The translations under genes were made by a program, and so were the position numbers. Under the pieces are notes generated by a model, which was not told the origin of the DNA, made no database searches, and was given only the letters and a program-made list of their open reading frames with translations. From Thermoanaerobaculia bacterium (GTDB lineage Bacteria; Acidobacteriota; Thermoanaerobaculia; Multivoradales; J023): a stretch of DNA of 64,000 nucleotides. Positions within the stretch are counted from its first letter, which is position 1. Each line of letters starts with the position of its first letter. The stretch covers positions 298,139 through 362,138 of the forward strand of contig JAUIJL010000008.1 of the NCBI GenBank assembly GCA_030431255.1, read 5' to 3'. Of this stretch, positions 42,740 to 51,435 are shown piece after piece.

Positions 42740-45700
42740 ATGACCAAAGCCGCAAGTAGCTTGGAAGGTGATTTCTCACGTTTTCTCTACCAACCGAGAA
42801 AACAATACAGCTGGGTGCAGCAACAACAAGGTCGGGCCCTGTTGGAGACCGACTGGAACGCCCAGATGGCGTTGTTGGCCCATCGCCTCGACACGGAATT
42901 CGAGGATTTGATCGGCGCGGAAGGTGGCCCGGTCGACGGCGCGGGTTTCAAGGTGGAGCCGAGCTCGGCATTGAGCTTCAGCGGCTTCGGCGCGGTGGCC
43001 ATGGGCACGGACTCCAGCCTCGGATTCGACGGCCGCTCGGTGTTTTCCATCGAGGCCGTGGTCGGCGCGGGCAGCCACGGCACCGTGATCAGCCGCTGCC
43101 ACGACTCCGGTCCCGAGGATACCGCCACGGGCGGCTACTTGCTGAAGATCGACGCCCACGGCCGACCCTGTTGGTGCCGCTGGTATCTGAGCCGAGACAC
43201 CGACAACGGCGATCGCCGAATGGAATTTCGCCGGCTCAGGTCGTCGACACCCCTGGAGGTCGATCGGTCCAATCACATCGCGGTGATCCACGATGGCGGA
43301 GCCTGCCGGTTATACCTCAACGGCGTGGAAACCGCCGCCGACCTCGGAGTCGCCGAGGGCCGAAGCGGTGAGGCGGAGCTGCTGCTCGGAGCGACCGGCA
43401 CCGCCGCCGAGCCCCGGGAATCGCTGATCGGCGAGCTGCTCTCCGTGCGCGTGTGGAATATCGCTCTCACGCCCGAAGAGCTCGGCTCCGAGGTCGACGC
43501 AGAGACTTTCGGGTTGGTGGCGGATTGGCCGTTGAACGATCTCACGGGCTCCACCGTGGAGGATCGAACGGGCCGCCACGGTGGCGTGATCTTCGCCCAA
43601 GGCGAGCCGCCGTCGCCGAGCTGGGTCCTGAGCGGCTTGCGGGTGAGCCCGGGGCGTTATTACGTCGAGGGGATGTTGTGCGAGAGGTTTCCCGAGACCG
43701 ATCCGGCCGGCGATGTCGGGCGTTTCGGCGAGGATCGGTTGAGCGCCGAGCTGCTGGCCAAGATCCAGCCCGTGGATCCGGGCGGGGATTATCGGATCTT
43801 CCTCGATCTGTGGGAGCTGTACGTCACGGCGATTCAAGATCCCCTTCTGCGGGAGATCGCCTTGGGCGGCCCGACCACCACCACCCGCTCCCAAGTGCTG
43901 CCGCAAATCGATATCGCCCCGTGGTCCCGAGCCTTTCCGCCGACCCGCACCCAAGGCTTGCTCAACGCCCGGCGTTTGCCCGGGGAGGGGTCGTTGGAAA
44001 ACCGCTTCTATCGAGTGGAGATCCAACGCAGCGGAATCGTCGACGCGGCGGAAGATCTGAGGGGCAGCGTCTGGCAAGGTCGATTGCTTTCGAGCTTCGA
44101 GCTGGTGCTCGACGACGCCTCGAACCCACCGATCCACGGCGATTTGGTGACCGTGGTCTCCGTCGAGCAGCAAGGGGGCAGCGGAGGAATCGCCGAGGTG
44201 CTCGAATTCGACCCCGAGAGCCGCCGGTGCATGCTCGATCTGGACGTTGGGCACGAGCTCGGCGTGGAGCCCGGCTCGATCATCGAGCTCCGCCCCAAAC
44301 CTCGGGTGCCGAGCTTTAAATGGTCACGCCAGAACGGTTCCGTCACCCTGGCCATCCATCCGCTCGAAGCCGGCTCCAAGCAAGTGACGGTCAAGGATCC
44401 CGAGCAGCTGGATCAGCTCGCTCCGGGGGAGTGGATCGAGATCCTCGACGACCTCGCCCTTCAGAAGCAGCGGCACCCTCGGCTGGTCCAGATCGACACC
44501 ATCGACTTCGATACATTCACCCTCACCCTGGTACAAACGCCGCCGGCTGGAGTCGGCACCCAGGCGTCCTTGCACCCCTTCCTTCGTCGCTGGGATCAAC
44601 AAGACAATGCTGAAATCCAGCTGCAGGGCGGCGCGGTGCCGATCCAGGGGAAGTCTTGGACGTCTTTGGAGCTGGGCATTCAGGTGAAATTCGACGAGGC
44701 TTTCTACCAATCGGGGGACTATTGGTTCTTTGCCGCCCGTCGGGAAAGCGGCGATATCGAGTGGCCGAGGAACCGTGAGATGCGGCCGGAGCCCCAGCCG
44801 GCCATGGGCATTCGGCATCGCTACGCCACCCTCGCGCGGCTCAAGCTGACTCCCGCGGGGCCTCAGGTCGAGGATGAAAGAGTCCTCTTCCCCAATCTGA
44901 CCTCCTTGGCCGTCCCGTCGAAGACCGACCTTTCGGAAACCGCTCCGTCGGAGAGCGTCCAGTCGGAAGCCGTCCCGTCGGAGCCTCCTTCCGAGACCTC
45001 CGCCCGGGAGACGGCGCTGAGGGATTTCGAGCCTCGGGTCGAGGAAGAGACTTCCGTCGATCTCGAGCAGCGACTGGACCAGATGGCGGAGGCATGGGCT
45101 CAACGCCTGGAGGAGCACTTGGAAACCGGCTCCGAGGCCGCCCGCCGGGCCGCGGACGAGGCGGTGCAACAAGCCCGCGCGTCCGACGCCGAGAGCTTTG
45201 CCCACCAGGTCCGTGAGGTGGTGGCGGATTTCCTCGAATCCCGAAAGACCGAGGCCGAGGCTGAAACCGGCGAGATCTCCGAGCCCGTGGACACCGCCTC
45301 GGCCGAAGCGCGAGGGGCGGAGTGGCCCCGGGACAGCTGCATCCTGAGCCCGTCGCCGGAGCCGGAGCCCGGTTTCGAGGCCACGGATTGGTTCGTTGTC
45401 CCCCAATCCGACCTCCCACCGTGGAGCTCCAACACCCTCGACCTAGAGCTCAACGGGCAAGGGGACGATGCCCGAGATACGCGCCGCGGGGTGTCGTTGG
45501 TGGCCGAGGTCGGGGATCGATTGCTGCTGGCCGGAGAGAGCGGGATCTGGCAGTGGACCCCCTACGACCCCCCGGAGCTGCTCGCCCCCTTGGCCGGACC
45601 GCGCAAGTCGGCGGCCTTCGCCGAGCTCGGCGGCCGGCTTCATGCGGTGGGCGGGGTCGGCGCCAAGGACGAATACCTGGCCTCCATGGAGTGCTTCGAT

Positions 45701-46345
45701 CCGGAAAGCGGCGAAACGACCCACTGCGCCCACCTGGTCGAGGGGCGTGCAGACCTGGCCCTGGCGGTTTGGGACGGCAAGCTGGTCGCGGTCGGCGGTG
45801 AGGAGCGCACCCTCTTGCGCCATGCCAGCCCCAAAGTCGAGCTCTATGACCCGGGAACCGATTCCTGGTCACGCTTGCCGGATTTGCCCCACGGTTTGGT
45901 GGCGCCGACCGCGGTCGCGGTCGGCGGTGGCTTACACGTGCTCGGTGGACGCGGAGAGCTGAAACAGAACGGACATTATTCCGATCGCCATTGGGTCCTC
46001 TCCCCCGATCGAGCGAGCTGGCAAGTCCGCCAATCCGTGCCCACGCCGCGCCAGCACGCGGCCGGTGTGGACTTGGACGGCCGTCTGTATTTGATCGGCG
46101 GCGAGGACGGCTCGGGCGGGTTGGAGATCATGGAAGTCTACGATCCTCGCCTCGATACGTGGTTGCCGAGCTCCTTCGCTCGCCTGCCCGCCCCGGCGGC
46201 TTGGCCGGCGGCGGCGGTGATTTCCCAACGTTTGACCGTGGCCGCCCGGTCGGTCGACGATTCCGAGCCCAGGGGTCGGTTGCACCTGCACCGATACACA
46301 CCACCCCCGCGGCTTTGGGCCCATCGCCGACAATCATCGGATTGA
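42740..46345 (+). CDS. DUF6519-LamG-Kelch protein, candidate host-binding appendage
   Basis: 1201 residues, ATG 42740 with an AAGGAGA ribosome binding site. The N-terminus matches DUF6519 (EGDFSRFLYQPRKQYSWVQ, QQGRALLETDWNAQMALLAHRL). A LamG/concanavalin-like domain occupies about 85-245 (NHIAVIHDGGACRLYLNG, GELLSVRVWNIALTPEELG). More DUF6519-type sequence follows (FKWSRQNGSV). A Glu/Ser-rich linker and coiled coil (about 730-845) lead to a six-bladed Kelch-like propeller (about 914-1190: GGRLHAVGGVG, GKLVAVGGEE, GGLHVLGGRG, GRLYLIGGED). LamG and Kelch folds often bind glycans or proteins, so it is a candidate receptor-binding protein. It lies at the fibre position of the operon. Confidence 0.88.
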   Translation: MTKAASSLEGDFSRFLYQPRKQYSWVQQQQGRALLETDWNAQMALLAHRLDTEFEDLIGAEGGPVDGAGFKVEPSSALSFSGFGAVAMGTDSSLGFDGRSVFSIEAVVGAGSHGTVISRCHDSGPEDTATGGYLLKIDAHGRPCWCRWYLSRDTDNGDRRMEFRRLRSSTPLEVDRSNHIAVIHDGGACRLYLNGVETAADLGVAEGRSGEAELLLGATGTAAEPRESLIGELLSVRVWNIALTPEELGSEVDAETFGLVADWPLNDLTGSTVEDRTGRHGGVIFAQGEPPSPSWVLSGLRVSPGRYYVEGMLCERFPETDPAGDVGRFGEDRLSAELLAKIQPVDPGGDYRIFLDLWELYVTAIQDPLLREIALGGPTTTTRSQVLPQIDIAPWSRAFPPTRTQGLLNARRLPGEGSLENRFYRVEIQRSGIVDAAEDLRGSVWQGRLLSSFELVLDDASNPPIHGDLVTVVSVEQQGGSGGIAEVLEFDPESRRCMLDLDVGHELGVEPGSIIELRPKPRVPSFKWSRQNGSVTLAIHPLEAGSKQVTVKDPEQLDQLAPGEWIEILDDLALQKQRHPRLVQIDTIDFDTFTLTLVQTPPAGVGTQASLHPFLRRWDQQDNAEIQLQGGAVPIQGKSWTSLELGIQVKFDEAFYQSGDYWFFAARRESGDIEWPRNREMRPEPQPAMGIRHRYATLARLKLTPAGPQVEDERVLFPNLTSLAVPSKTDLSETAPSESVQSEAVPSEPPSETSARETALRDFEPRVEEETSVDLEQRLDQMAEAWAQRLEEHLETGSEAARRAADEAVQQARASDAESFAHQVREVVADFLESRKTEAEAETGEISEPVDTASAEARGAEWPRDSCILSPSPEPEPGFEATDWFVVPQSDLPPWSSNTLDLELNGQGDDARDTRRGVSLVAEVGDRLLLAGESGIWQWTPYDPPELLAPLAGPRKSAAFAELGGRLHAVGGVGAKDEYLASMECFDPESGETTHCAHLVEGRADLALAVWDGKLVAVGGEERTLLRHASPKVELYDPGTDSWSRLPDLPHGLVAPTAVAVGGGLHVLGGRGELKQNGHYSDRHWVLSPDRASWQVRQSVPTPRQHAAGVDLDGRLYLIGGEDGSGGLEIMEVYDPRLDTWLPSSFARLPAPAAWPAAAVISQRLTVAARSVDDSEPRGRLHLHRYTPPPRLWAHRRQSSD

Positions 46346-46377
46346 CCCCTGCGCGCCCCATTCGATTGGAGGTTTCC

Positions 46378-47601
46378 ATGAAAGCCGATCCCGTCGCCCG
46401 ACCCGCATCCACCGTCTCCTCCGCTCCGGTGCAGCAGCGGGCCGCCCGTGCTCCCGGGCGTCCCCTGCCGGAAAGCGTGCGAGAGCCCATGGAACGTAGC
46501 TTCGGCCACGAGTTTTCTTCGATCCGCGTCCATGAGGACGGCCTGGCCGAGCAAGTCGGAGCCACCGCCTTCGCCCGCGGCGACCATCTGCATTTTCGTC
46601 CCGGCACGTTCCGTCCGTGGAGCCCGGAAGGCCGTCGACTGATCGGCCATGAGCTGGCCCACGTGCGTCAACGCCGGGAGGGCCGGGTGCGAGCCAACGG
46701 TCGAGTCGCCGGTCTGCCGCTCAACGATCAACCCCACCTCGAGCAAGAAGCCGAGCGTTGGGGAGACGCCGCGGCCGTGGGCGAAACGGTGCCGGGCCCG
46801 CAAGCGGTGCCAGGCACTTCCCAAGCGGTGCCAGGCATTTCGCAAGGCGCCTCCCAGGTGGTGCCGGGCACTTCCCAGGCGGTGCCTCCGATCCAAGGTT
46901 TTTGGCCGTTCACCTCAGCGGCCCCGGCGGCTCCCCATTGGAAGGACGGATTGATCCGCCAGCGCATGAAGGGAGATCGGGAATTCCTCAGCAATAAAAC
47001 CACCGGCGTGACCCTGGGTCCCAACCCCGGAGGTCGTCAAAATTGGCCGTCTTCGATGCAAAATAAGGTCGCGCCCGTGGTCGGCTCGTCCGGCAGTGCC
47101 ACTCAGGAGCGAGCGGCTTTACCGAATCCCGCCGGATCCCATTGGGGCCATCAAATCGGTCATCAATTCGGCGGTGGTGAAAAGCGGCAAAACGCCGCGG
47201 CGGCGAGCGACGCCCAGGAGGATCGCCAGACCCAGGTCGAAGAAGCGATGAGCGATCTGATCAACCTCCACGGTGTCAGCCGCAACGATCTCCGGATCAA
47301 GCACACCGCCTATCTCCACCCGGGAACCCGAGCCGCCAGATTCATGCGCATCAAGGTCTATCGCCGGAACGCCGCGACCGGCGAATTCGAAAAGAAGATC
47401 GACCAGCGCACCGCGGATTCGGTGGCTCCCTTCGCCGCCCACGGCCCCGGCAGCCGGGCCGCGTTCAGGGCCAATATGCTCCACCAACTACAGCACGGCC
47501 CTGCGTTGGCACAGAAGCGAGATATCGCTGCCGGAGTGGTCCATCCAACCCGAAATATGGCCAATACACCGGCGAGCCGTCCTTGGTGGCAATGGTGGTG
47601 A
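46378..47601 (+). CDS. DUF4157 protein with HExxH and nuclease-like C-terminus, candidate eCIS cargo
   Basis: 407 residues, ATG 46378 with GGAGG upstream. The N-terminal DUF4157 domain (about 25-130: LPESVREPMERSFGHEFSSI, GATAFARGDHLHF, LIGHELAHVRQRREG) has the zinc-metallopeptidase HExxH at 91-95; this domain is a hallmark of eCIS-linked toxins. A VPGTSQAVPGISQ repeat linker ends in PPIQG. The C-terminal domain has GHQIGHQFGGG (257-267), resembling the active-site strand of Endonuclea_NS_2-type nucleases, and a late PASRPWWQWW tail. The nuclease call is tentative. It lies directly between the adhesin and the methyltransferase-like cargo. Confidence 0.85.
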   Translation: MKADPVARPASTVSSAPVQQRAARAPGRPLPESVREPMERSFGHEFSSIRVHEDGLAEQVGATAFARGDHLHFRPGTFRPWSPEGRRLIGHELAHVRQRREGRVRANGRVAGLPLNDQPHLEQEAERWGDAAAVGETVPGPQAVPGTSQAVPGISQGASQVVPGTSQAVPPIQGFWPFTSAAPAAPHWKDGLIRQRMKGDREFLSNKTTGVTLGPNPGGRQNWPSSMQNKVAPVVGSSGSATQERAALPNPAGSHWGHQIGHQFGGGEKRQNAAAASDAQEDRQTQVEEAMSDLINLHGVSRNDLRIKHTAYLHPGTRAARFMRIKVYRRNAATGEFEKKIDQRTADSVAPFAAHGPGSRAAFRANMLHQLQHGPALAQKRDIAAGVVHPTRNMANTPASRPWWQWW

Positions 47602-47627
47602 ACCTGCTGAGAAAGTGAGCTGAAACC

Positions 47628-48752
47628 ATGGAATCGACACATCAGACCCACGCAGCCCCGACCGTTACCGGCCCGGTGGGAGTGGCAGACCGAGGGGTCA
47701 TCCAACGCACCCGCTGGCAATGGTCGGCCACCCACGGGCGATGGAGCCCCCATGCCGGATCGGAGATCACGAGCGAGGCGCCCTCATTCCCCGGTCATTG
47801 GGACGGCCAGGTCTACGACGACCAGGTCGAGCCGCCGAAACGACTCGAATTCGGCGCGGGCAACTTCAGCTTTGCCCAGTCGTACACCCAGAAGCATCCG
47901 ACGTTCGCGCCCCAATTCACCACCAGCTCCTACGAGAGTCGGCAAGAGCTCAACACCACCTATGCGCCGCAGAGGGCTTTGATCGGTAAGAACATCCAGA
48001 GCCTGCAGCAGCGCGGTGCCACGGTCCAACACGGGGTGGATGCCACGACAGCCCATGCCGGCAACGATGTGACCCACTTCAACTTTCCCCATACCGGAGA
48101 TATTCACCGCAAAAAGACCTCGGTCATGCTCAAAGGCTTTTTGGATGAAGCGGAGAAAGCGAACCCGGAAGGGCATCTCATCCGCATGGGGCTGCTGAAA
48201 GAAGGTTTCGACAGCCGATACGGTCTGCGGGGGGCCTTGAAGGATCGCCATTACCATCCGATTCGCAAAAAACAATTCACCGAAAGCCGCTTTCCCGGCT
48301 ACCAACACGTGAAGACCACCGGAAAAGGGGATTTTGATTTCAGCGACAAAACCCGCGACGAGCTATGGCTCGAAAAGCGCAAGGTCCCGGTTACCTCGAT
48401 GAACGCGATTACGGATTTGGAGACCGACGAGGATTCCAACAGCGACGAAGAACGTGAGCTGGTCCACAGGGCCAAACGCCGAAGAGCGAGCTATGCCCGG
48501 ACCCATCCCTACGACTACCACATGCGTCGATTCTTAGAGGAGCGCCCGAATCTTCGAATGGACCGCGTCACCTTGACCGACAATCCCCATACCGGTGCCT
48601 ATCGCACGTTCTCGGGCGCCACGGTGAAGCCGACAGGGCGGTTCATGGGGCAGCACATCGAGGTAAGTGTCGAGAGCTCCGATGATCATCGGTTGCCGGT
48701 CGGCACCACGGCCTATGCCAAACGAAGGCATCTGATGAAAATGGGACGATGA
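47628..48752 (+). CDS. BMT5/DUF2431-like Rossmann methyltransferase, candidate eCIS cargo
   Basis: 374 residues. A short leader contains VIQR at 24-27, as in the cargo at 16280. Residues about 70-235 match the DUF2431 (BMT5) pattern of eukaryotic 25S rRNA uridine-N3 methyltransferases in order: EFGAGNFSFAQSY (SAM-binding loop), FTTSSYESRQELNTTY, VQHGVDATTAH, HFNFPHTG (151-157), FPGYQHVKT (222-230). The C-terminal region has an acidic stretch (DLETDEDSNSDEERE) then KRRR, resembling a nuclear localisation signal. If delivered it could modify RNA in a eukaryotic target. Activity is inferred from motifs only. Confidence 0.8.
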   Translation: MESTHQTHAAPTVTGPVGVADRGVIQRTRWQWSATHGRWSPHAGSEITSEAPSFPGHWDGQVYDDQVEPPKRLEFGAGNFSFAQSYTQKHPTFAPQFTTSSYESRQELNTTYAPQRALIGKNIQSLQQRGATVQHGVDATTAHAGNDVTHFNFPHTGDIHRKKTSVMLKGFLDEAEKANPEGHLIRMGLLKEGFDSRYGLRGALKDRHYHPIRKKQFTESRFPGYQHVKTTGKGDFDFSDKTRDELWLEKRKVPVTSMNAITDLETDEDSNSDEERELVHRAKRRRASYARTHPYDYHMRRFLEERPNLRMDRVTLTDNPHTGAYRTFSGATVKPTGRFMGQHIEVSVESSDDHRLPVGTTAYAKRRHLMKMGR

Positions 48753-48809
48753 ACGGCTCGACGAGCTCGCTCAGGCTGCTGGAAGGGCAGGCGGCTCCCG
48801 AGGTCTCTT

Positions 48810-50444
48810 TCAGTCTGAGCCGGTTTCCAACACAGCGCCCGGCGTAGGGCCATAGGTCGGTGTGCCGGCTGCGAGGTTCGTGTACCGGGAGAGATCCTCC
48901 GCCGGCAAAAAGTCTGGAATTGAAACCTTCTGCCATTTTCCTGGTGATTGGCGGGGGTCGGTGGGCATGATCCAAGTATTTTCGCCGTGGCGTAGGCAGA
49001 TGAAGAGATCCTCCCGGTCCAGGCGGTGGAAGCGGCTTGTAGCCGGTAGGCCGCGGAGAAAGGCGACGTCTTCAGCGCAGTTGCGGTTTGGATAGCCGCG
49101 CCGGCTCCACAGGTGGCGACCAAAGGCGATGGTACCCGGACACAGATCTCGAAAGTGGAGGCGCGCATGGAGCTTCGGTGGGCATCGCCAGGTTTGGAAC
49201 GGCTCCAATGTCAGGACGTGGCGCATGGCAAGGGCCGTGATGTCGGCTCGATCGGCGATCAGCGGAGCGACCTGGTCCGCCAACCGGGTCGGTCCGTACC
49301 AATCGTCGTCGTCCCAATGCACGATGATCTCTCCAAGAGCCGCCTCACAGGCTCGATTGCGTTTGGCGCCGACGGTGTGGCGGCCGCAAAGGCGCAGATA
49401 GCGAATCGCAGGATGGTCGGGTATCAGGTCGGAAATATCGTCTTCACCGTCATCCACCACAATCAGCTCGCGTCGCGGATAGTCCTGCCGTTCGAAACAG
49501 CGGAGGGCCATCGGAATAAATCGGCGACGGTTCCGAGTCGGCATGATGCACGACACCAGCGGCAGATCGCTACCGAAGCCCGGGCGGGCCTTTGCCGAGC
49601 CGATCTCCGAGGTCACGGCATAGATGGTTTCGTTCGCGGGGAACGGGCGGAAGCGCTGGATCAAGTCGAGGGGGGCAAAGTGCTCGCATTCGTCACCGAG
49701 ACAGTGGGCCTCATAACCAACCTCTGAGCCCCGTAGTCGCAGGCCGCAGAGATGGTCTTGGTAGCGATGCTTGCTCGCTTGAAGCAGGCGGGCCTCGGCA
49801 GCTTGCCTCGGCCGGGGTTGGGGTGGACGAAAAACGTAGGCGCCGCACACCCACACCCCCTTGAAACCAGCCCGGGAGGCCCGCGCGTTGTACTCCATCT
49901 CCCAGCAGGGACCATCGCCATAGCCCTCGTCCGCCGCGCCGATGGCGTCGATCACCTCACGGCTTACCGCGTAGCAGAAGTCGCCCAGCGAATGTAGGGG
50001 CTCTAGGGCTCGCGTCGTCTGCCCGAAACGTTGAGCCGCCAGCTGAGCCGTGCGTTGAACCTCCGATGCCGAGCCACCTGCCCGCGGAAACACGCCCTGC
50101 TCGTTCCATGCGCGATTGGTCGACGGCCCGGCGATGCCATGCTCGGGCCTGGCGTCGAGGCCGAGCACCAACCGATCCAGCGCACGGGGCCCCAGGCGAC
50201 AGCCGGCTTCGAGCAAAACGACGATGTCGGCGTCGGATCGGGAGGCCAGGCGATTGAAAGCCGCGGCTGCGCCGGCGGCCCGTCCGGTCCACCTAGGTAA
50301 GCCCTCGGGTGTCTTGATGGAGAGCGTCGCCGTGTTTGGAAGGATGACCACCTCCGGCAGAACCGAAGACTGAGCGAGGCTTTCCAAGGTCGCGCTCAGA
50401 TCCATGGAATCGCGGGTGTGGATTCCGACGGCGATCGTCCTCAT
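48810..50444 (-). CDS. Tandem family 2 glycosyltransferase closing the eCIS locus
   Basis: 544 residues. The N-terminal half (about 1-235) is a GT-A-like domain (GIHTRDSMDLSATLESL, DADIVVLLEAG). The C-terminal half (about 290-500) is a second GT-A domain with LVSCIMPTRNRR, ELIVVDDGEDDISDLIP, GAKRNRACEA and HWDDDDWYG. The second domain is the same subfamily as the protein at 18135-19088, at the other end of the eCIS genes. It is convergent with the methyltransferase-like cargo gene (57-bp gap). Acceptor unknown; glycosylation of the particle or host surface is possible. Confidence 0.9.
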   Translation of the reverse strand: MRTIAVGIHTRDSMDLSATLESLAQSSVLPEVVILPNTATLSIKTPEGLPRWTGRAAGAAAAFNRLASRSDADIVVLLEAGCRLGPRALDRLVLGLDARPEHGIAGPSTNRAWNEQGVFPRAGGSASEVQRTAQLAAQRFGQTTRALEPLHSLGDFCYAVSREVIDAIGAADEGYGDGPCWEMEYNARASRAGFKGVWVCGAYVFRPPQPRPRQAAEARLLQASKHRYQDHLCGLRLRGSEVGYEAHCLGDECEHFAPLDLIQRFRPFPANETIYAVTSEIGSAKARPGFGSDLPLVSCIMPTRNRRRFIPMALRCFERQDYPRRELIVVDDGEDDISDLIPDHPAIRYLRLCGRHTVGAKRNRACEAALGEIIVHWDDDDWYGPTRLADQVAPLIADRADITALAMRHVLTLEPFQTWRCPPKLHARLHFRDLCPGTIAFGRHLWSRRGYPNRNCAEDVAFLRGLPATSRFHRLDREDLFICLRHGENTWIMPTDPRQSPGKWQKVSIPDFLPAEDLSRYTNLAAGTPTYGPTPGAVLETGSD

Positions 50445-50513
50445 GATCCGAAACTCGCTTCTGAGGCTACTTTGATCCCGCGATTCCTATGGACGCGTCC
50501 GTTCACTCGCCGA

Positions 50514-50939
50514 TCAATCGCAATCGTCGCCGCCGTGGCCGGGTTTGGTCAGGCGCAACGTGACTCGACGGCAACACTGGCCGGGCAAGAGGCTGTCGGT
50601 CTCCTCGCCGTCCGGGCTGGAGACATCGACCTGGCCGCGGGTATCCCGCTTCGGTCGGCAGAGCTCGCCGTCGAAGTAGTTTTTGCCCGGTTTGGGTTTG
50701 AAGTAGGCCACCACCTGAGCCACCTCGGCTTTGGAAACCGGGCCCAGCTCGAGGCTGACGCAATCCTCGCTCAGCGAATAACCCACATAGTCCTTGGCGT
50801 TGAGCACTTGCACTAGTTGGTCGCTGTAAATATCCGCGTCATCGGGCAATACCCAATGACCGACGTCGCAATTCACTTTCAATTGGGCGATCGTCGCCGG
50901 CTGGTTCAAGGTGATGACAATCGGTTTGACTTGGCTCAT
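50514..50939 (-). CDS. Small hypothetical protein, paralogue 1
   Basis: 141 residues from ATG 50939, with AAGGAG upstream. Shares layout and short blocks with its upstream neighbour (51007-51435): WVLPDD versus WVISDH near residue 30, and a C-terminal GQVDVSSPDGEETDSLL versus GRVAVHSVSGQETEYLL followed by VTLRL/VTLPL. It is mostly beta-strand in pattern, without signal peptide, and ends in a Gly/Asp/Cys tail (GGDDCD). Family not recognised. The pair probably forms an operon. Confidence 0.68.
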   Translation of the reverse strand: MSQVKPIVITLNQPATIAQLKVNCDVGHWVLPDDADIYSDQLVQVLNAKDYVGYSLSEDCVSLELGPVSKAEVAQVVAYFKPKPGKNYFDGELCRPKRDTRGQVDVSSPDGEETDSLLPGQCCRRVTLRLTKPGHGGDDCD

Positions 50940-51006
50940 AGCTGGCTCCTTGGGCTCTCGTAGGGCCCCTTGGCTCAAGATGTCTCGGTGAGGTGCGGGG
51001 GTGGGA

Positions 51007-51435
51007 TCAACCGTCGGAGTGGCAGCCGCCCGGCGGCGGAGGGCTCAACGGCAGGGTGACGAAACGGAAATGATCGCCGTCCAGCAGATATTCGGTCTCC
51101 TGCCCGGACACCGAATGGACGGCAACCCGCCCCTGAACCTGATCTTTGGCGCGACGGAGCTCGGCTTGAAGGAGGTCTTCGGTGTGTGATTCGCGCTCGA
51201 AGCACACGGTGACCTCAACCGGTTGTGGGCCATCGATCAACGGTGCCTCCAAGAACACCTCGCTTGCCGTTTGCCGCAGCGTGACACCGCTGATCGGTTG
51301 TTTCGTTTCGAGGCTCGTTCCATAGTGATCTGAGATGACCCACTTCCCGTTGCCGGGTTTTAGGATGGCTTGGGTGGCTCCGTCTACCAACATGATCTTG
51401 ATCGCATGCGGCTTAATGATCTCTTGCTCGTGCAT
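51007..51435 (-). CDS. Small hypothetical protein, paralogue 2
   Basis: 142 residues from ATG 51435, with GAGGAG upstream; the longer frame to 51591 lacks a start signal. It is homologous over most of its length to the next gene (see its shared C-terminal block). The start HEQEIIKPHAIKIMLVDG is followed by strand-like segments, and the tail is PPPPGGCHSDG. No signal peptide or known domain. Tandem duplication is the likely origin of the pair. Confidence 0.68.
   Translation of the reverse strand: MHEQEIIKPHAIKIMLVDGATQAILKPGNGKWVISDHYGTSLETKQPISGVTLRQTASEVFLEAPLIDGPQPVEVTVCFERESHTEDLLQAELRRAKDQVQGRVAVHSVSGQETEYLLDGDHFRFVTLPLSPPPPGGCHSDG

Noticed and set aside
18135..48752. Interpretation as a prophage or type VI secretion system
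   Set aside because: No capsid, portal, terminase, integrase or lysis genes, and no TssJ/L/M membrane complex; DUF4255 cap, Pvc15-like ATPase and DUF4157 cargo fit eCIS.
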